Source: UMGS1279 sp045577495 (GTDB taxonomy: Bacteria > Bacillota > Clostridia > Oscillospirales > Acutalibacteraceae). Taken from it: DNA of 11,059 nucleotides. Location of the stretch: positions 1 to 11,059 of the forward strand of contig JAZNIK010000009.1 of assembly GCA_045577495.1 (NCBI GenBank), given 5' to 3'. Made by a program: the position numbers and the translations under genes. Shown here piece after piece: positions 1 to 7,315 of the stretch. Numbering within the stretch: position 1 is the stretch's first letter; each line of letters starts with the position of its first letter. The notes beneath the pieces are model-generated. The model saw only the letters and a list, made by a program, of their open reading frames with translations, ran no database searches and was not told the origin of the DNA.

Positions 1-904
1 TAAGCAAATTTGGATACCTGTGTAGATAATCTCCGTAGTTACGATATTTCTTTCTTCTGATTACCGACAACAACCCATATTTCTGCATAACTCTTAGTAC
101 CGTCTTTGGATTTCGGTATATATTATGTTTCTCAAGCCACACATGCACTCTGCGGTATCCATAGGTCTGAAGTTTTACGCGGTAAATACACTCGGTTTTG
201 AGAATTGAAAAGAAATTTTCTGCCAAAGCATTGTCGTAAGGGTTACCACGTCTTGACATTGATGGTGTAATGCCGTATGATTGTGTTAGCTTGAAGTACG
301 CTTGTGAGGTATACTGAAAGCCTTGGTCACTGTGGAGCTGCAACTCTGCAGTGACTTTCTCTTTTTTCTTTGCTGCTTTAATAGTTCTCAATACAAGGTT
401 TATGTTTTGTTCCGTACCGGTTTTGTATGCAACAATACTGTTGTCATATAAATCTCGGATGATTGACAAATACAAAACACCCTGTTTTGTGTGTATGTAT
501 GAAATATCCGTAACCCATTTTTGATTTGGTTTTTCGGCAGAAAAATCTCTGTTCAACAAGTTGGGGTATTTGTGTAGATAATCTCCATAATTGCGATATT
601 TCTTTCTTCTAATTACCGATAACAAACCATATTTCTGCATAACTCGGAGTATTGTTTTAGGATTGCGATAAATACCGTTTCTTTCAAGCCATATATGCAC
701 TCTGCGATATCCGTAGGTTCTGCCACACTGTTCTTGACATTCTCGTATCTTTTCCGCTAACGCAAGATCCCATGCAGGGATATTCATTCGTGATACATAT
801 CCGTAATATCCGCTTCTTGATACTCCAAAAAAACAGCACATTTCGCTGACAGAATACTTGTTGCGGTGTCGATAGATAACATTGTACTTTACACTTGTTC
901 TCAC
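1..904 (-). CDS. IS3-family transposase OrfB, chimeric and running off the window
   Basis: This frame is open for 301 codons from a GTG at 904-902 and leaves the window. In order it encodes an N-terminal winged-helix part (FGVSRSGYY near residue 26), an HTH_21-type region (TYGYRRVHIWL, residues 63-73) and an rve/DDE integrase core. The catalytic acidic residues are visible: D133 in WVTDISY, D193 in HSDQGFQY and E229 in NALAENFF, with 35 residues between the last two (the DD(35)E pattern). After KTECIYRVK (about residue 244) the usual C-terminal tail (the YNxxRxQ region) is missing. Instead residues 247-301 repeat residues 63-117 with substitutions. The GTG overlaps the OrfA stop as GTGA, in the -1 frame. 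The SD-like AAAGGA sits only one or two bases before it, so a frameshifted OrfAB fusion is also possible. Activity of this chimera is doubtful. Confidence 0.8.
   Translation of the reverse strand, partial: MRTSVKYNVIYRHRNKYSVSEMCCFFGVSRSGYYGYVSRMNIPAWDLALAEKIRECQEQCGRTYGYRRVHIWLERNGIYRNPKTILRVMQKYGLLSVIRRKKYRNYGDYLHKYPNLLNRDFSAEKPNQKWVTDISYIHTKQGVLYLSIIRDLYDNSIVAYKTGTEQNINLVLRTIKAAKKKEKVTAELQLHSDQGFQYTSQAYFKLTQSYGITPSMSRRGNPYDNALAENFFSILKTECIYRVKLQTYGYRRVHVWLEKHNIYRNPKTVLRVMQKYGLLSVIRRKKYRNYGDYLHRYPNLL
2..166 (-). repeat. Second, diverged copy of the OrfB HTH_21/integrase junction region
   Basis: This 165-bp segment aligns without gaps to 554-718. I count about 31 mismatches by eye, so identity is near 80%, with most changes at third codon positions. 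Both copies encode TYGYRRVH at the start and YPNLL at the end, and both are in the same reading frame. Similarity stops sharply at about 167, where the rve domain of the upstream copy is joined. The divergence shows that this is not a recent simple duplication. Confidence 0.85.
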
Positions 905-1236
905 TTCCTTTCTGTGAGCGAGAGAAAATCCCGCATTAACTCATTTTCCATTTCTAAACGCTTTATCTTTGCTTCCTTGCGAGCAAGGATATATCTTAGT
1001 TCGGATACTTTATCTTGCTCCGTAACCACATACTCCTTCGGCGGTCTGCCTTTGCGTTTGAGAGAGATTCCTGCCTGAATTTTCCTGTCTGTTACATTTT
1101 TGCGGTAGAAGTAGTTACGCATTTGTTTGTAACTAAAACCCAATTTGTTTCCTATTTCTCGGCTTGTGTATCCTTCTTTACGTAATTCTTCTATTTCGTA
1201 TTCATAATCTTTTATGTGTCGATAACTTCTTGGCAT
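901..1236 (-). CDS. IS3-family transposase OrfA (DNA-binding subunit)
   Basis: This 111-residue protein is the usual size for an IS3 OrfA. It recognises the element ends and is normally made together with OrfB. Residues about 22-46 (REIGNKLGFSYKQMRNYFYR) form a helix-turn-helix. The C-terminal part, about 73-108, is a charged heptad-like helix (VSELRYILARKEAKIKRLEM) that matches the leucine-zipper multimerisation segment of this family. The ATG at 1236 has a full AGGAGG at 1245-1250, 8 nt upstream, which fixes the start. That SD lies inside a long hairpin, described separately. The stop overlaps the OrfB GTG in the -1 frame. There is no sign of damage in this gene. Confidence 0.88.
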   Translation of the reverse strand: MPRSYRHIKDYEYEIEELRKEGYTSREIGNKLGFSYKQMRNYFYRKNVTDRKIQAGISLKRKGRPPKEYVVTEQDKVSELRYILARKEAKIKRLEMENELMRDFLSLTERK

Positions 1237-1243
1237 AACGAAA

Positions 1244-1282
1244 GCCTCCTATGGTAGTTTCTTTAATTCTACCATAGGAGGC
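1244..1282 (-). promoter_or_regulatory. SD-sequestering hairpin in the IS leader
   Basis: Positions 1244-1257 and 1269-1282 are perfect 14-bp inverted repeats separated by an 11-nt loop. In minus-strand RNA the 3' arm contains the AGGAGG SD of OrfA and the 5' arm contains its exact complement. Any transcript entering from outside would therefore fold the SD into a stable stem. Such fold-back inhibition by readthrough RNA is established for other transposons (for example IS10 and Tn5); its action here is inference. Confidence 0.75.
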
Positions 1283-1294
1283 CTCTTTTTTCTA
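1266..1294 (-). promoter_or_regulatory. Candidate IS promoter firing into the hairpin loop
   Basis: On the minus strand a -35-like TAGAAA (1289-1294) is followed after 17 nt by TAGAAT (1266-1271), which is preceded by TGG to give an extended -10 of the form TGnTAGAAT. Transcription would start near 1259, inside the hairpin loop. The IS's own mRNA would then lack the 5' arm and keep its SD free. The -35 match is modest; the extended -10 is good. Confidence 0.5.
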
Positions 1295-1320
1295 TTGTCC
1301 GTTTTTACTGGACTTGTTCA
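1294..1320 (-). repeat. Probable left terminal inverted repeat of the IS
   Basis: Read on the minus strand this segment begins with TGAACAAGTCC and ends with a GGACAAT block, a composition usual for IS3-family ends. The partner repeat at the other end is outside the window, so the assignment rests on the TG terminus, on its position just outside the OrfA leader, and on the abrupt change to lysA-flanking sequence. Confidence 0.5.
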
Positions 1321-1344
1321 AAAACGCAACTACCTTTTTTATAT

Positions 1345-2634
1345 TTATATATCCTTTGAAATAATATCCTCAAAGGTTTCTCTTTTTACCACTACGCGCG
1401 ATTTTCCGTCTTTCACCATAACAACCGCGGGGCGTGGTAATCTATTATAATTACTTGCCATTGAGTAGTTATAAGCACCCGTTGCAAGTACCGCCAAAAT
1501 ATCGTTGGTGGCGGGTTTTTGTATCATAATATCCTCGCCTATAAGGTCACCGCTTTCACAGCACTTACCCGCAATAGTAGCATTAAAGTCCTTGGGTTCA
1601 TCTGCCTTATTTGCAATAACTGCCTCATACTCGGCACCATAGAGTGCGTATCTTGGATTATCACTCATACCGCCATCAACCGCAACATATGTACGAACAT
1701 CGGGTATAGTTTTTATGCTACCAACGGTATAAAGTGTGATACCCGCAGGACCCACAATACTACGACCTGGCTCAATATAAACCTTTGGAACGGGTATACC
1801 AAGTTCCTTGCAAGAATATTTAAGCTGTGCCGAAACCTTTTGCATATATTCACTATAGGGAAGCGGGTCATCCTTTTCGGTATATCTAATACCAAAACCG
1901 CCGCCCAAATTAAGTTCACTAACACAGTAACCGATTTCTTTTTCTACCTTAGCCATAAAATTAGCCATTACATTAGCGGCAAGGCAAAAAGGCTCGGTGC
2001 TAAAAATCTGTGAGCCTATATGACAATGAAAACCAACAAGTTTAACATATTTTTTAGATGCTGCTTTTTTTACTGCCTGAAATGCTTCGCCATTTTCTAA
2101 GGTGAAACCAAATTTTGAATCGTTTTGACCTGTCTTTATAAACTCATGGGTATGAGCATCTATTCCCGGTTTTATTCTAAGCATAATAAAGGCAGTTTTA
2201 TCATAAGTTTCTGCAATTCTTTCGATTCTATCAATCTCATCGAAATCATCAACAACTATTCTGCCTATATTATTTTTAATAGCAAGCTGCAGTTCTGCGG
2301 TGGTTTTATTGTTGCCGTGAAAAAATATTTTTTCGTTCGGAAAGCCACTGCTCAAAGCGGTATACATTTCTCCGCCCGACACAACATCAACGCCGATGCC
2401 CTCCTCGTTTGCTATGCGATACATTTCTTTACAAGAAAACGCCTTACTAGCATAAAGCACCATACCGTTGCCGTCGTAATATCTTTCAATAGAGGTTTTA
2501 TAATCGCGACAAGCCTCTCTTATCATCTGCTCGTCAAACACATATAAAGGTGTGCCATACTCGTTTGCAAGGTCCAAGCAATCTACACCGCCCCAAACAA
2601 GATGCCCTTCCTTTGTTTTTAATATACTATCCAT
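1345..2634 (-). CDS. lysA: Diaminopimelate decarboxylase
   Basis: LysA removes CO2 from meso-diaminopimelate to make L-lysine, the last step of the DAP pathway, in the cytoplasm with pyridoxal phosphate (PLP). The 429-residue length is normal. This fold-type III PLP enzyme shows YASKAF with the PLP lysine K64, HIGSQ (205-209), the phosphate-binding GGGFG (244-248), EPGR (288-291), CESGD (359-363, the active-site cysteine contributed to the partner subunit) and GAYNYSMASNYN (386-397) near the C-terminus. The ATG lies 4 nt after the ysxC stop. The nearest SD-like GAGGAG is about 13 nt upstream inside ysxC, so translation is probably coupled to ysxC. It is the last operon gene before the IS. No terminator is visible in the 24 bp between the stop and the IS end, so transcripts may run into the IS. 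Confidence 0.96.
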   Translation of the reverse strand: MDSILKTKEGHLVWGGVDCLDLANEYGTPLYVFDEQMIREACRDYKTSIERYYDGNGMVLYASKAFSCKEMYRIANEEGIGVDVVSGGEMYTALSSGFPNEKIFFHGNNKTTAELQLAIKNNIGRIVVDDFDEIDRIERIAETYDKTAFIMLRIKPGIDAHTHEFIKTGQNDSKFGFTLENGEAFQAVKKAASKKYVKLVGFHCHIGSQIFSTEPFCLAANVMANFMAKVEKEIGYCVSELNLGGGFGIRYTEKDDPLPYSEYMQKVSAQLKYSCKELGIPVPKVYIEPGRSIVGPAGITLYTVGSIKTIPDVRTYVAVDGGMSDNPRYALYGAEYEAVIANKADEPKDFNATIAGKCCESGDLIGEDIMIQKPATNDILAVLATGAYNYSMASNYNRLPRPAVVMVKDGKSRVVVKRETFEDIISKDI

Positions 2635-2638
2635 TTAT

Positions 2639-3220
2639 CTAAACAGTCTCCTCAATAATTGCTCTTATTTTATCTACTCCCTCGCCTGTAACGGCAGAAA
2701 AGGGAATAATCACAGTATTCTCGGGCAAAAAGGCAAGTTCCTTTTTTAAGGCTTCCTCCCTTTTTGCTCGTTCGGTTTTATTCAGCTTATCACTTTTGGT
2801 AAGTATAACCGAAAAATCAAGCCCCGTTTGAATTAGAAAATCTAACATATCTATATCATCTGCCGTAGGACTATGGCGCATATCGACTAGCGAAAAAACC
2901 TTTTTTATATTTCGATTGCTACCAAAATAGGTTTCCATAAGTCTGCCAAAGCGAACCTTTTCACCTGCCGAAATTTTTGCATAGCCATATCCCGGTAGGT
3001 CAACCAGTCTAACGCCGGGCAATTTATAAAAATTTATGGTAATTGTTTTGCCGGGTTTTGTGCTAACCCTTGCAAAAGATTTACGCCCTAAAATTTTATT
3101 TATAAGACTTGATTTACCTACATTTGAGCGACCCGAAAAGCAAAGTTCAGGTATATCTGACTCAAAAAACTGTTTTGGGTCACCAAATGCCGCCTCAAAG
3201 CTTACTGCATTATAATTCAT
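2639..3220 (-). CDS. ysxC: Ribosome biogenesis GTPase YsxC/EngB
   Basis: This TRAFAC-class EngB-family GTPase is needed for assembly of the large ribosomal subunit in bacteria such as Bacillus subtilis. At 193 residues it has the normal length. All G motifs are present: G1 GRSNVGKS (30-37), the family signature STKPGKT leading into G2 (53-59), G3 DLPG followed by YGYAK (74-82), G4 TKSD (141-144) and G5 SAVTG (175-179). The ATG at 3220 follows an AGGAG that overlaps the Lon TAG stop (TAGGAG), which links its translation to lon. The lon-ysxC pair is a conserved neighbourhood in Bacillota, which supports both calls. Confidence 0.96.
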   Translation of the reverse strand: MNYNAVSFEAAFGDPKQFFESDIPELCFSGRSNVGKSSLINKILGRKSFARVSTKPGKTITINFYKLPGVRLVDLPGYGYAKISAGEKVRFGRLMETYFGSNRNIKKVFSLVDMRHSPTADDIDMLDFLIQTGLDFSVILTKSDKLNKTERAKREEALKKELAFLPENTVIIPFSAVTGEGVDKIRAIIEETV

Positions 3221-3229
3221 AAAAAACTC

Positions 3230-5674
3230 CTAAATATGTGCGGCACATGTTCCCGCAGACTCTCTGCTATACACCATTGTTGCCGCTTTTTCTTTCTTTG
3301 TTTCGGGTTCAGGCAAAAGTGCTACCTTTAAAACCTGAGAAACATTATCAACAGGAATAAACTCTAATGCCTCTTTAACCTTTGGCTCAATCTCCTCTAA
3401 ATCGGGCAGATTCTTTTTAGGAATAACAACCGTTTTAACTCCTGCACGATATGCCGCCATTGTTTTTTCATTAAGACCGCCTATTGCCAATACTCTACCC
3501 TTTATGGTAACCTCGCCCGTCATAGCAACGGTGTTTTTAACCCTTCTGCCCGTTAAGGCAGACACAAGTGCCGTTACCATTGTAATACCTGCCGATGGTC
3601 CATCTTTTGGAACTGCCGCCTCGGTTGCGTGGATATGAATATCCTTTGTTTTATAAAAATCGGGGTCGATTCCATATTCGGTAGCATTTGCTCTAACAAA
3701 GGTTACCGCCGCCACTGCCGACTCACGCATTACCTCACCGAGAGAGCCTGTAAGTTCGATTTTACCTGTTCCATCAACCGCCAAAACCTCCATCTGCATT
3801 ATTTCGCCGCCAACAGAGGTCCAAGCCAAGCCATTGATAATACCAACCTCACTATCGGGCAAAATTGCCTCGGGTTGATATTTATGCTTACCCAAAAAGC
3901 TTGATATATTTTTTTCGGTTATGGTGATTTTTTTATCCTCACCCTCGGCTATTTTTCGGGCGGTTTTACGGCAAAGTGAAGCTATCGCTCTTTCTAGTTT
4001 TCTAACCCCTGCCTCTCTTGTATAGTTATCAATAAGAGATAGCAGACAAGAATTATCTATTCTGATTTTTGTATTATCCAATCCGTGCTTTTCTATCTGT
4101 TTTGAAACAAGATGCTTTTTGGCTATTTGAAGTTTATCTTCCCTTGTGTAGCCCGGAAGCTCGATAATATCCATTCTATCCATAAGCGGTGCGGGGATAT
4201 TAGCAATATTGTTAGCCGTAGTAACAAAGAAAACATTACTAAGGTCAAACGGGAAATCAATATAATGGTCCACAAAGGTTGAGTTTTGCTCGGCATCAAG
4301 CACCTCTAACAAGGCGGATGCAGGGTCGCCCTTATAATCGGCGGCGAGTTTATCTATCTCATCAAGCAATATTAAGGCATTTTCACTACCCGCACTCATC
4401 AAGGCCTTTATAATTTTACCCGGCATAGAGCCTATATAGGTTTTTCTATGACCTCTGATTTCTGCCTCATCGTGAATACCGCCAAGCGAAATTCGCTCAA
4501 AATTTCTGCCCATACATTTTGCAAGTGACCTTGCGATTGAGGTTTTGCCCACTCCGGGAGGACCTGCGAGGCATAGAATATGACCCTTTGTATCGGGTTT
4601 AAGCGCAAAAACAGAAATGGTCTCTAATATTTGCTCCTTAACCTTTTGCATACCATAATGCTCGGCATCGAGTGTTTTTTGAGCCTTTTTAACATCGAAG
4701 TTTAACTTGGTTTTTACACCAAACGGAAGTGCTAAACAGGTGTCTAAATAAACTCTTACGACGGTTGCCTCGTGCGAACCCTGTGGCATTTTTGAAAGCT
4801 TGTTTACCTCTGATTTTAAAATCTCTTTAACCTTTTCACCAGCGTTTAAGGCTTCTATCTTTTTATAGTATCCATCAAACTCGCGCTCGGGCTCATCTTC
4901 ACCATAAAGTTCCCCGTTAATCACCCTTAACTGCTCTCTTAAGTAATATTCCTTTTGATTTTCTTCAATATTTTTGTGCGTTTTTTGATTTATGGTTGCA
5001 TCTATCTCGCAAATTTCAAGCTCACGCAACAATATATCCAAAACAACCTCTAATCGCTTTACGGGGTTAAGTTGCTCTAACACATACTGCTTATCATCAA
5101 GAGGAATGGGCATATTAACGCCTATGTAGTCGGACAAAAACGCTGGTTCGTTAGTTGATAAAACAGTATCTTTTATATCCTGAGGCATTTTGGGCAGAAA
5201 AGTCGCAAATTTTGAAAACGCCTCATGCACTCTGCGTACAAGTGCTTGCTTATATATACTTTTTACTCTTGATTTTTTCTCGCTTAAAGCAGATACCTGA
5301 GCATAAGATGTTTCATTTAATATACTAAAGTTTTCTAACTTTGCTCTGGAAATACCCTCTACCAAAACGCGAACAGTATCGTCAGACACCTTTAAAATCT
5401 GACGTACCTTTGCTATAACACCTATTTTATAAAGGTCTTTTTGTTTTGGGTTTTCGGTTGCGGTATCTGTTTGCGCTATAAGAAAAATTGTTCTATCATT
5501 ACGCATTGAGGTTTCTACCGCGTTTATAGATATAGTTCTGCCAACATCAAAATGTATAACATCGTGCGGAAAAACAACTATTCCTCTAAGGGCGATACAA
5601 GGCAGCATAACCGATGCGTTATCCTCCCCTAAATCAACCTGTTTGATTTTTATTCTTTCCTCTTTAATTGCCAT
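3230..5674 (-). CDS. lon: ATP-dependent protease La (Lon)
   Basis: Lon is a cytoplasmic AAA+ serine protease that degrades misfolded and selected regulatory proteins. From the ATG it has 814 residues. The order is an N-terminal LON substrate-binding domain (about 22-220), a helical linker, an AAA+ module with Walker A GPPGVGKT (371-378) and Walker B LILLDEID (434-441), and the C-terminal protease domain with catalytic S694 in KDGPSAG and K737 in GGLNEK (the Ser-Lys dyad). The frame can be opened at a TTG at 5686, but that codon overlaps the GGAGG SD. The ATG at 5674 lies 5 nt after GGAGG and is the better start. The short tail after the protease domain (about 24 residues, ending AAHI) looks poorly conserved. 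It follows two membrane-protein genes after a 36-bp gap. I see no CIRCE-like operator in that gap. Confidence 0.96.
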   Translation of the reverse strand: MAIKEERIKIKQVDLGEDNASVMLPCIALRGIVVFPHDVIHFDVGRTISINAVETSMRNDRTIFLIAQTDTATENPKQKDLYKIGVIAKVRQILKVSDDTVRVLVEGISRAKLENFSILNETSYAQVSALSEKKSRVKSIYKQALVRRVHEAFSKFATFLPKMPQDIKDTVLSTNEPAFLSDYIGVNMPIPLDDKQYVLEQLNPVKRLEVVLDILLRELEICEIDATINQKTHKNIEENQKEYYLREQLRVINGELYGEDEPEREFDGYYKKIEALNAGEKVKEILKSEVNKLSKMPQGSHEATVVRVYLDTCLALPFGVKTKLNFDVKKAQKTLDAEHYGMQKVKEQILETISVFALKPDTKGHILCLAGPPGVGKTSIARSLAKCMGRNFERISLGGIHDEAEIRGHRKTYIGSMPGKIIKALMSAGSENALILLDEIDKLAADYKGDPASALLEVLDAEQNSTFVDHYIDFPFDLSNVFFVTTANNIANIPAPLMDRMDIIELPGYTREDKLQIAKKHLVSKQIEKHGLDNTKIRIDNSCLLSLIDNYTREAGVRKLERAIASLCRKTARKIAEGEDKKITITEKNISSFLGKHKYQPEAILPDSEVGIINGLAWTSVGGEIMQMEVLAVDGTGKIELTGSLGEVMRESAVAAVTFVRANATEYGIDPDFYKTKDIHIHATEAAVPKDGPSAGITMVTALVSALTGRRVKNTVAMTGEVTIKGRVLAIGGLNEKTMAAYRAGVKTVVIPKKNLPDLEEIEPKVKEALEFIPVDNVSQVLKVALLPEPETKKEKAATMVYSRESAGTCAAHI

Positions 5675-5710
5675 TGGTTCCTCCAAAAATGCTTAAAACT
5701 ATTATTTTTA

Positions 5711-6562
5711 TTATTCTTCCTGTCCTTTCGAGATTGTATCCGTAAAAACAGGTGTATCGTTTTGTGCTTTTAACTCATCATCTGAAATATCCAAACCAAG
5801 CGCTCTGCGTTTTTCTATATCCTCACCCTTATGTTCTTTATAATATGGGTCTATCATATATTTTTTAATTGCGGGGAAGGTGTTTGCCTGAACTAAGCTA
5901 AGCTTAAAGCCGGGAACAACAAAAATAAGTAATGCCGCAGAAATAATAAAGCAAAATGCATTTACCATTGCAAGAATATACAGTCCGACATATATTGCGC
6001 CGAGAATGATTGATATAAAAACATTCCTTACCATATTTAAAAAGACAAAATGAAAACTGTTTTTAATCAAGGTTTTTACAGGTAAATCAAAGGTTATGGT
6101 AAGTGTCCAAATATAATACTTGATATATGTTATACTTACGAGTAAAAAGAAGGCAACTGCAAGTCCAATTACACTAATTGGATTCATACTTTCGCCCTGA
6201 ATAATGCTACCCCAAAAAAACCAAACGTCTATAACGGTTATAGCACTTGCCACTAAATTTAAACTGCCTAGCACCAATGCTTGTTTCCAATTTTTCTTTA
6301 TTGTATCTATATAATCGCTTAGTAAAAAGGCGTGTTTTTCACGAACTGCACTTCGTGCGATATGGGTCATACCAACCTTTGCAAAACCGTTAGTAATAAC
6401 TAATACCGAAGTAAGCCAATAAACAGGTCCCATTTTTGCAAAGTTCCAAAAGTTTCTAAAATATATTTCAAAAAAGGCAAATATGCCTTTTTTCTTGCGC
6501 TCATTCTTTTCAACGCCAGGACCCTGTTTATCGTAATCATAAAGTTTGAAAAGTTTAGCCAT
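5711..6562 (-). CDS. DUF624-like integral membrane protein
   Basis: This 283-residue protein has about five hydrophobic segments, near residues 44-62, 95-118, 129-155, 178-200 and 203-222. The N-terminal tail is charged (GPGVEKNERKKK), and the C-terminal tail is hydrophilic and acidic, of about 50 residues. The segment before the first membrane span (FFEIYFRNFWNFAKMGPVYWL) and the later DYIDTIKKNWKQALVLG resemble DUF624 (YesL-like) proteins, in which an F-R/K-FW motif and a KKNW helix recur. The DUF624 call is from memory of the family pattern and has not been tested. The biochemical role is unknown. The ATG has AAAGGAG 7 nt upstream, and its first 8 bases overlap the end of the upstream membrane gene, so the two are probably made together and may interact. 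Confidence 0.7.
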   Translation of the reverse strand: MAKLFKLYDYDKQGPGVEKNERKKKGIFAFFEIYFRNFWNFAKMGPVYWLTSVLVITNGFAKVGMTHIARSAVREKHAFLLSDYIDTIKKNWKQALVLGSLNLVASAITVIDVWFFWGSIIQGESMNPISVIGLAVAFFLLVSITYIKYYIWTLTITFDLPVKTLIKNSFHFVFLNMVRNVFISIILGAIYVGLYILAMVNAFCFIISAALLIFVVPGFKLSLVQANTFPAIKKYMIDPYYKEHKGEDIEKRRALGLDISDDELKAQNDTPVFTDTISKGQEE

Positions 6563-7295
6563 TATTTTGCTCCTTTTTGTAAAGTATCTTATCGCGAATA
6601 ACTATGTGCTTCTCCCCCATTAGATAACCAAATGCGGCAAATAAAGGCAACGGCACAAAGCCTAACAGCAACCCAAAAACATCTGTTATGTTTTGGATTG
6701 GTAAAAACAAGTTATTTATGGTAAAGGAATAATAAGTAAATATTTCATAAACAGTTTCAATCGTTTTACCTTTGCCGATAACTTCAGATAAAGCAACCAT
6801 TAAAAACAAAACGAAAAACGGAATTTCGGCACAAAGTGCCGCCTTAACTCCTTTTAATCTATCTCGCTTTGAATCGCCAAACTCTGCCTTGTTTGCATCA
6901 GAGTCACCCGCACTCCACATTATGCTGTAAATTGTTGCAAACCAAACCAAAGCCGAAACAATCTGTGCTATCCACATAACACCTTGCTTTTTTTTATCGT
7001 CTAGCGATGAGCGAATTGGCGTTTTATAATATCTTGTATCCTTTTCATATTTTGCAAGGTTTTTATCTTCGCCATCTTTATAATAATGCTCATAAACGGT
7101 GTCATATGACTGCTCGTCCTCACTATAAAGCACAGTATAACCTATCTCCTCGGTATACATCCCCACCGCAATACTACTGAATGATGCATATAAGATAAAT
7201 GCCATAATCGAAGCCAACACAGTGCGAATAATACAATGTGCAACAAGTTTTTTAAAGGATACATTTATACCTGTAACCCCTCTTTTAACCGCCAT
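6555..7295 (-). CDS. Uncharacterised integral membrane protein
   Basis: I do not recognise a named family for this 246-residue protein. Hydrophobic segments lie near 22-46, 106-127, 150-170 and 205-226. Between the first two is a polar Tyr/Asp/Glu/Lys-rich stretch of about 60 residues (47-105). By the positive-inside rule the basic N-terminus would be cytoplasmic and this stretch outside the cell. The loop from 128 to 149 (GDSDANKAEFGDSKRDRLKG) is charged and would be cytoplasmic. The start has GGAGAGAG 5 nt upstream. Its 3' end overlaps the DUF624-like gene by 8 bp, and it follows the UPF0340 gene by 20 bp. The pairing suggests a two-component membrane assembly, but no substrate or activity can be read from the sequence. 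Confidence 0.65.
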   Translation of the reverse strand: MAVKRGVTGINVSFKKLVAHCIIRTVLASIMAFILYASFSSIAVGMYTEEIGYTVLYSEDEQSYDTVYEHYYKDGEDKNLAKYEKDTRYYKTPIRSSLDDKKKQGVMWIAQIVSALVWFATIYSIMWSAGDSDANKAEFGDSKRDRLKGVKAALCAEIPFFVLFLMVALSEVIGKGKTIETVYEIFTYYSFTINNLFLPIQNITDVFGLLLGFVPLPLFAAFGYLMGEKHIVIRDKILYKKEQNNG

Positions 7296-7315
7296 TAAAA
7301 CTCTCTCCTAATAAC

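Larger units (their letters stand above)
1..1320 (-). mobile_element. IS3-family insertion sequence, left end and most of its length (continues past position 1)
   Basis: The element has the classical IS3 layout: a small helix-turn-helix OrfA followed by an overlapping OrfB with a DDE integrase core. Its left end is placed at position 1320, where the minus strand begins TGAACAAGTCCAG, a 5'-TG terminus typical of the family, with the related GGACAA block slightly further in. The end lies 24 bp past the lysA stop. The other end is outside the window, so the target-site duplication cannot be checked. The inside is rearranged: positions 2-166 repeat positions 554-718 at roughly 80% identity by eye, so this is either a composite of two related copies or a deletion product joining them. 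Assignment to IS3 is firm; the exact left end is inferred from family habit. Confidence 0.85.

Noticed and set aside
896..930. Classical A6G slippery frameshift between OrfA and OrfB
   Set aside because: No A AAA AAG-type heptamer is present in the overlap; only AGAAAGGAAG is seen.
1519..2547. Long plus-strand open frames opposite lysA
   Set aside because: They lie fully antisense to a complete lysA with all its motifs, have no ribosome site and no recognisable domain.
5675..5686. TTG start extending Lon by four codons
   Set aside because: The TTG overlaps the GGAGG that serves the ATG at 5674; the ATG has correct spacing.
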